Shown here piece after piece: positions 16,060 to 18,416 of a stretch of 18,416 bases of DNA. Numbering within the stretch: the first letter of the stretch is position 1; each line of letters opens with the position of its first letter. The DNA comes from Rhodobacteraceae bacterium UBA2776 (lineage in GTDB: Bacteria > Pseudomonadota > Alphaproteobacteria > Rhodobacterales > Rhodobacteraceae): assembly GCA_002352425.1 (NCBI GenBank), contig DEIK01000107.1, positions 1 through 18,416 of the forward strand. The letters run 5' to 3'. The translations under genes were made by a program, and so were the position numbers. The notes under the pieces are model-generated. The model was given only the letters and a program-made list of their open reading frames with translations, was not told the DNA's origin and ran no database searches.

Positions 16060-16541
16060 AGCAGCAGCCGTTTGCTGATCCGGTCAACCGTGCTGCCATC
16101 GTTCAACTGCACAGGTTCACCCATTGAATGATCTTCAAACCCCATCTTGGAATAATAGGCCAAACCACCGGTGTTGTCGGCGCGGATGGTCGCATCAATT
16201 TCGGTAAACCCAAGCGCGGGTGCGGCGGCGCGGGTGGTGGCAAACAGCGCGGTGCCGATGCCACGTTTGGTGCCACCAACTTTGCTAAAGGTCGCAATGA
16301 TCCCGAGGGTCTTGGGCAAATCATCGTAGTATTCAAGCGACTGATATCCAAGCAGGTCACCTGAAGATTTGTCACAGGCGACATGAATGCATCCGGTGGT
16401 TTTCAGCGTCTCGATAAAGGTTTTTGTTGTCTCAATCGAGACTTCCTCAAGAAGGGCGGTCGTGCCGCCGATGCGAACGATCTCGTTCAACAAATCGGTC
16501 ATCTGAGCGGCGTCAGAAAGGGTGGCGGGGCGGATGATCAT
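16056..16541 (-). CDS. GNAT family N-acetyltransferase
   Basis: A 161-residue acetyl-CoA-dependent acyltransferase. The N-terminus MIIRPATLSDAAQMTDLL is typical of the family. The acetyl-CoA pyrophosphate loop is KVGGTKRGIGTALF (87-100), and the C-terminal half has ADNTGGLAYYSKMGF (121-135). The substrate is unknown; phosphinothricin/amino acid or small-molecule acetyltransferases have this size. The start overlaps the LysR stop by 4 bases (TCATGA context), with AAGGA six bases before it, so it is co-translated with the regulator. The stop shares TTAA with the convergent lipoprotein gene. Confidence 0.88.
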   Translation of the reverse strand: MIIRPATLSDAAQMTDLLNEIVRIGGTTALLEEVSIETTKTFIETLKTTGCIHVACDKSSGDLLGYQSLEYYDDLPKTLGIIATFSKVGGTKRGIGTALFATTRAAAPALGFTEIDATIRADNTGGLAYYSKMGFEDHSMGEPVQLNDGSTVDRISKRLLL

Positions 16542-17416
16542 GACTTGTCCTTACAGGTTCGCAACCAGCTGATAAATGCGTTTAAGTTTTTAGACTGTAC
16601 CTCCTTTCGAGTCACAAGGTAATAACCCAATGTACCGGATTCTGCGGTGAATAGATTGACCAATGCACCGCTTTTCAGATCTTTCTCGGCCACCGCAAGT
16701 GTGGCAATCGCCACGCCATATCCTGACATCGCGGCAACATGAGCAAGGGTCGAAGTTGGGAACTCGGTTGTGTTGGCGGTAGACAGATCAAACCCCAATT
16801 CCTCGGCCCAAAGCCTCTGGTCCTGACGCTCGGTTTCCAGCAACCATTTTGCATCAGCCAAATCGGACAGTTTGTACACTTTACGGTCTTTTATGTACTC
16901 TTTGCTCGCAACGACCACAAATTGCGCCGAAGTTAGCAATTCGATTTGATATCCCGCCCAAACCCCCTTGCCATAGCGGATCGCAAGGTCCACCCCGTCG
17001 CGGCGCAAATCCGTCAAACCAACCCCGGGTTGTAGCATCACCTCTATGCCGGGGTGCTTGGCCCAAAATTCGCCTAGGCGCGGCATCAGCCAGCTTTCGG
17101 CAAAGGACGGGGTCAGGGCGATTTTCAATGGGCGATCATTGGATTCGGCCTGAAGCTCATTCACGCCGCCCTGAATGGTCAAAAACCCCTCAGAAAGCTG
17201 ATCTGCCAAGCGTTGGCCGCTTGGGGTTAGTTCCATCTTGCGCCCTTGACGGTACAGCAGGCTTTGGGAAAAGAAGTTTTCCAGCCCGCGCACATGCTGG
17301 GCAATCGCGGCGTGGGTGACGTTCAATTCACGGCCAGCGGCGCTAAAGCTGTTGAGCCGTGCGGTTGCCTCAAAAGCCCGCAAGCCAGAGAGCGATGGAA
17401 TATTTCGCCAGTCCAT
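16538..17416 (-). CDS. LysR-family transcriptional regulator (GcvA-like)
   Basis: A DNA-binding regulator of 292 residues. The winged helix-turn-helix is at the N-terminus (SFSAAGRELNVTHAAIAQHVRGLE, about 23-46), preceded by the IPSLSGLRAFEATARL typical of the GcvA subgroup. The remainder is a periplasmic-binding-protein-like effector domain (about 95-290; ESWLMPRLGEF, VDLAIRYGKG, GYGVAIATLAVA). AGGA about nine bases upstream supports the ATG at 17416. It is divergent from a 51-codon ORF across 105 bp and co-transcribed with the GNAT gene, so both neighbours are candidate targets. The effector is unknown. Confidence 0.93.
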   Translation of the reverse strand: MDWRNIPSLSGLRAFEATARLNSFSAAGRELNVTHAAIAQHVRGLENFFSQSLLYRQGRKMELTPSGQRLADQLSEGFLTIQGGVNELQAESNDRPLKIALTPSFAESWLMPRLGEFWAKHPGIEVMLQPGVGLTDLRRDGVDLAIRYGKGVWAGYQIELLTSAQFVVVASKEYIKDRKVYKLSDLADAKWLLETERQDQRLWAEELGFDLSTANTTEFPTSTLAHVAAMSGYGVAIATLAVAEKDLKSGALVNLFTAESGTLGYYLVTRKEVQSKNLNAFISWLRTCKDKS

Positions 17417-17521
17417 AGGTACATCCTGATAGTTCAGCTTTCATATCGAAATTCTTACAGATTCGAATCCCCAACGCAATAGGCCTAGATGTAAGGCATC
17501 AAACAAACGAAAGGAAACGAT
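17417..17521. promoter_or_regulatory. LysR / small ORF divergent control region
   Basis: A 105-bp region between divergent starts. It contains ATTC (17451-17454) paired with GAAT (17465-17468), and an ATTCGAAT palindrome (17461-17468). This is a possible dyad for the LysR regulator, although the classical T-N11-A form within the dyad is not clear. AAGGA at 17511-17515 serves the small ORF. No convincing -35/-10 pair was identified. Confidence 0.3.
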
Positions 17522-17677
17522 ATGTTATCTATTATTTCAAATGCTCTGCGCGTTGCCACACGGACTGAAAACACGCCCGAGGCAGACATGCGGCGCTATA
17601 AAGCCAAACAGGAATCGCGTCGCCGTGACGAAGAATATTATCGTCGCTGGCTGACAACCATGGGTGGCCGACAGTAG
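17522..17677 (+). CDS. Small basic protein of 51 residues, unknown function
   Basis: An ATG-started ORF with AAGGA six bases upstream. The first 12 or so residues are mildly hydrophobic (MLSIISNALRVA). The rest is highly charged and arginine/tyrosine-rich (MRRYKAKQESRRRDEEYYRRW), probably helical. Its TAG stop is immediately followed by the stop of the convergent HD-domain gene with no gap. I do not recognise a family. It does not match the DUF1127 pattern, although size and charge are similar. The good ribosome binding site, divergent placement next to a LysR gene and exact fit between neighbours support a real gene. Conservation would settle it. Confidence 0.6.
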   Translation: MLSIISNALRVATRTENTPEADMRRYKAKQESRRRDEEYYRRWLTTMGGRQ

Positions 17678-18271
17678 TCAGAGTTGACTAAGCAACACAT
17701 TATGACGTGCGGTGAAATCCTGACGCACGGCCAAAGGGGGGCGCAGATGAATGCGCAGACCCTTGATAATATCAGGGGCGGGCTTGCCAAACAGCTTGTC
17801 CGCCTCAGACACAGTAAAGCCAGCGATTTGCGTGGCCTCCAGCCAAGCGCTGATTTTGTCTGCTGTTTTGATCTGCTTTTTGACCGCAACCGGAAGGGTG
17901 GCGGGCAGGCCGAATTTGATGTGAATGGCGGCTGTTAAACGATCGTCCAGCACCCCGTACCCCGGCCCGACAGCGGCCTTCACGGGTGAAATCATATCCC
18001 CAATCACATATTCAGGTGCGTCGTGTAAAAGCGCTGCCAAACGCCACCTTATGGGTGCTTTGGGCTGGATTAGAGCATAAATCTGCTCAACCAAAAGTGA
18101 ATGTTCCGCCACAGAGTAAGCATAGTCACCGATGGTTTGCCCATTCCAACGCGCCACAAAAGCCAACCCATGCGCGATGTCTTCGATCTCGATATCCATC
18201 GGGGTGGGATCCAGTAGATCAAGCCTGCGACCAGAAAGCATACGTTGCCAAGCGCGAGGTTGAGAGGCCAT
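17678..18271 (-). CDS. HD-domain phosphohydrolase, YfbR-like
   Basis: A 197-residue HD-superfamily protein. The metal ligands fit the YfbR 5'-deoxynucleotidase pattern: His34 (DIAHGL), His83-Asp84 (ALLHDAPEYVIGD) and Asp138 (KTADKISAWLEA). VAEHSLLV (54-61) and GDMISPVK (91-98) are also shared with that family. E. coli YfbR removes phosphate from deoxynucleoside monophosphates, so a similar nucleotide house-cleaning role is inferred. AAGGAA about nine bases upstream supports the ATG at 18271. The gene appears monocistronic, with its promoter probably in the right-hand edge region. Confidence 0.85.
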   Translation of the reverse strand: MASQPRAWQRMLSGRRLDLLDPTPMDIEIEDIAHGLAFVARWNGQTIGDYAYSVAEHSLLVEQIYALIQPKAPIRWRLAALLHDAPEYVIGDMISPVKAAVGPGYGVLDDRLTAAIHIKFGLPATLPVAVKKQIKTADKISAWLEATQIAGFTVSEADKLFGKPAPDIIKGLRIHLRPPLAVRQDFTARHNVLLSQL

Positions 18272-18416
18272 GTGGACGGTTCCTTAGTTAGAGTTATACT
18301 CGGGCTGCTTGCCGATACTGACGCATTTGAGAAGCGCCGTCATTCGCAATTTTTTTGTCAAAGGGCAATATTCTTAACCCAAGCGGGATTCGCCAGTTAA
18401 TGGCTTCATAAGTTGC
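18272..18416. other. Non-coding window edge upstream of the HD gene
   Basis: A 145-bp stretch without a gene. It contains a T-run (18350-18356) and, on the minus strand, TTGACA at 18361-18356, which is a perfect -35 hexamer. No acceptable -10 lies 16-18 bases downstream of it. TATAAC (18298-18293) is a possible -10 without a good -35. No other structure is visible. Confidence 0.3.

Noticed and set aside
18320..18356. Possible plus-strand terminator: imperfect GACGC/GCCGTC stem then a T7 run
   Set aside because: The stem is bulged and more than ten bases from the T-run, and no plus-strand gene ends nearby.

Overview
The window comes from an alphaproteobacterium of the Rhodobacterales, most likely a marine roseobacter-type Rhodobacteraceae. 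The evidence is a divergent regB / senC-regA redox-signalling locus whose key residues match the Rhodobacter proteins almost position for position, the gene order tsaE-amgK-murU-addB-addA-trxA, and a CtrA-type TTAA-N7-TTAA box in front of a PAS-domain protein. Coding density is very high: no non-coding stretch exceeds about 150 bp, and many neighbouring genes overlap by 1 to 10 bases. No RNA genes, mobile elements or CRISPR arrays were seen.

Region 1 (1-10501, all minus strand, transcribed right to left) looks like one long polycistron. It starts with a membrane-anchored PAS protein (DivL-like, without a kinase domain), followed by tsaE (tRNA t6A synthesis), amgK and murU (peptidoglycan sugar recycling), addB and addA (double-strand break resection) and trxA (thioredoxin). 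From tsaE to addA every junction overlaps, so translation is probably coupled. The 83-bp gap in front of the PAS gene holds a perfect CtrA-type site.

Region 2 (10585-13331) is the redox regulon core. The membrane sensor kinase RegB is on the minus strand. Divergent from it are SenC (a Sco1-like copper protein for cytochrome oxidase assembly) and the response regulator RegA. A perfect 13-bp palindrome covers the regB ribosome binding site. No hvrA/spb gene follows regA.

Region 3 (13385-16059, plus strand) holds an AMP-forming acyl-CoA ligase, a 3-hydroxybutyrate-dehydrogenase-like SDR and a small lipoprotein, separated by 3 bases and a 4-base overlap. This suggests a short carboxylic-acid or ketone-body catabolic operon, with substrate unknown.

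Region 4 (16056-18416) holds a LysR regulator (GcvA-like) followed by an overlapping GNAT acetyltransferase on the minus strand, a divergent 51-residue basic small ORF, and a YfbR-like HD-domain phosphohydrolase converging on that small ORF with no gap. The last 145 bp are non-coding edge.

Most of this is core genome. I found no clear new defence or mobile system. The points most worth a second look are the CtrA box heading an operon that includes AddAB, the kinase-less PAS protein, the regB leader palindrome and the small ORF.
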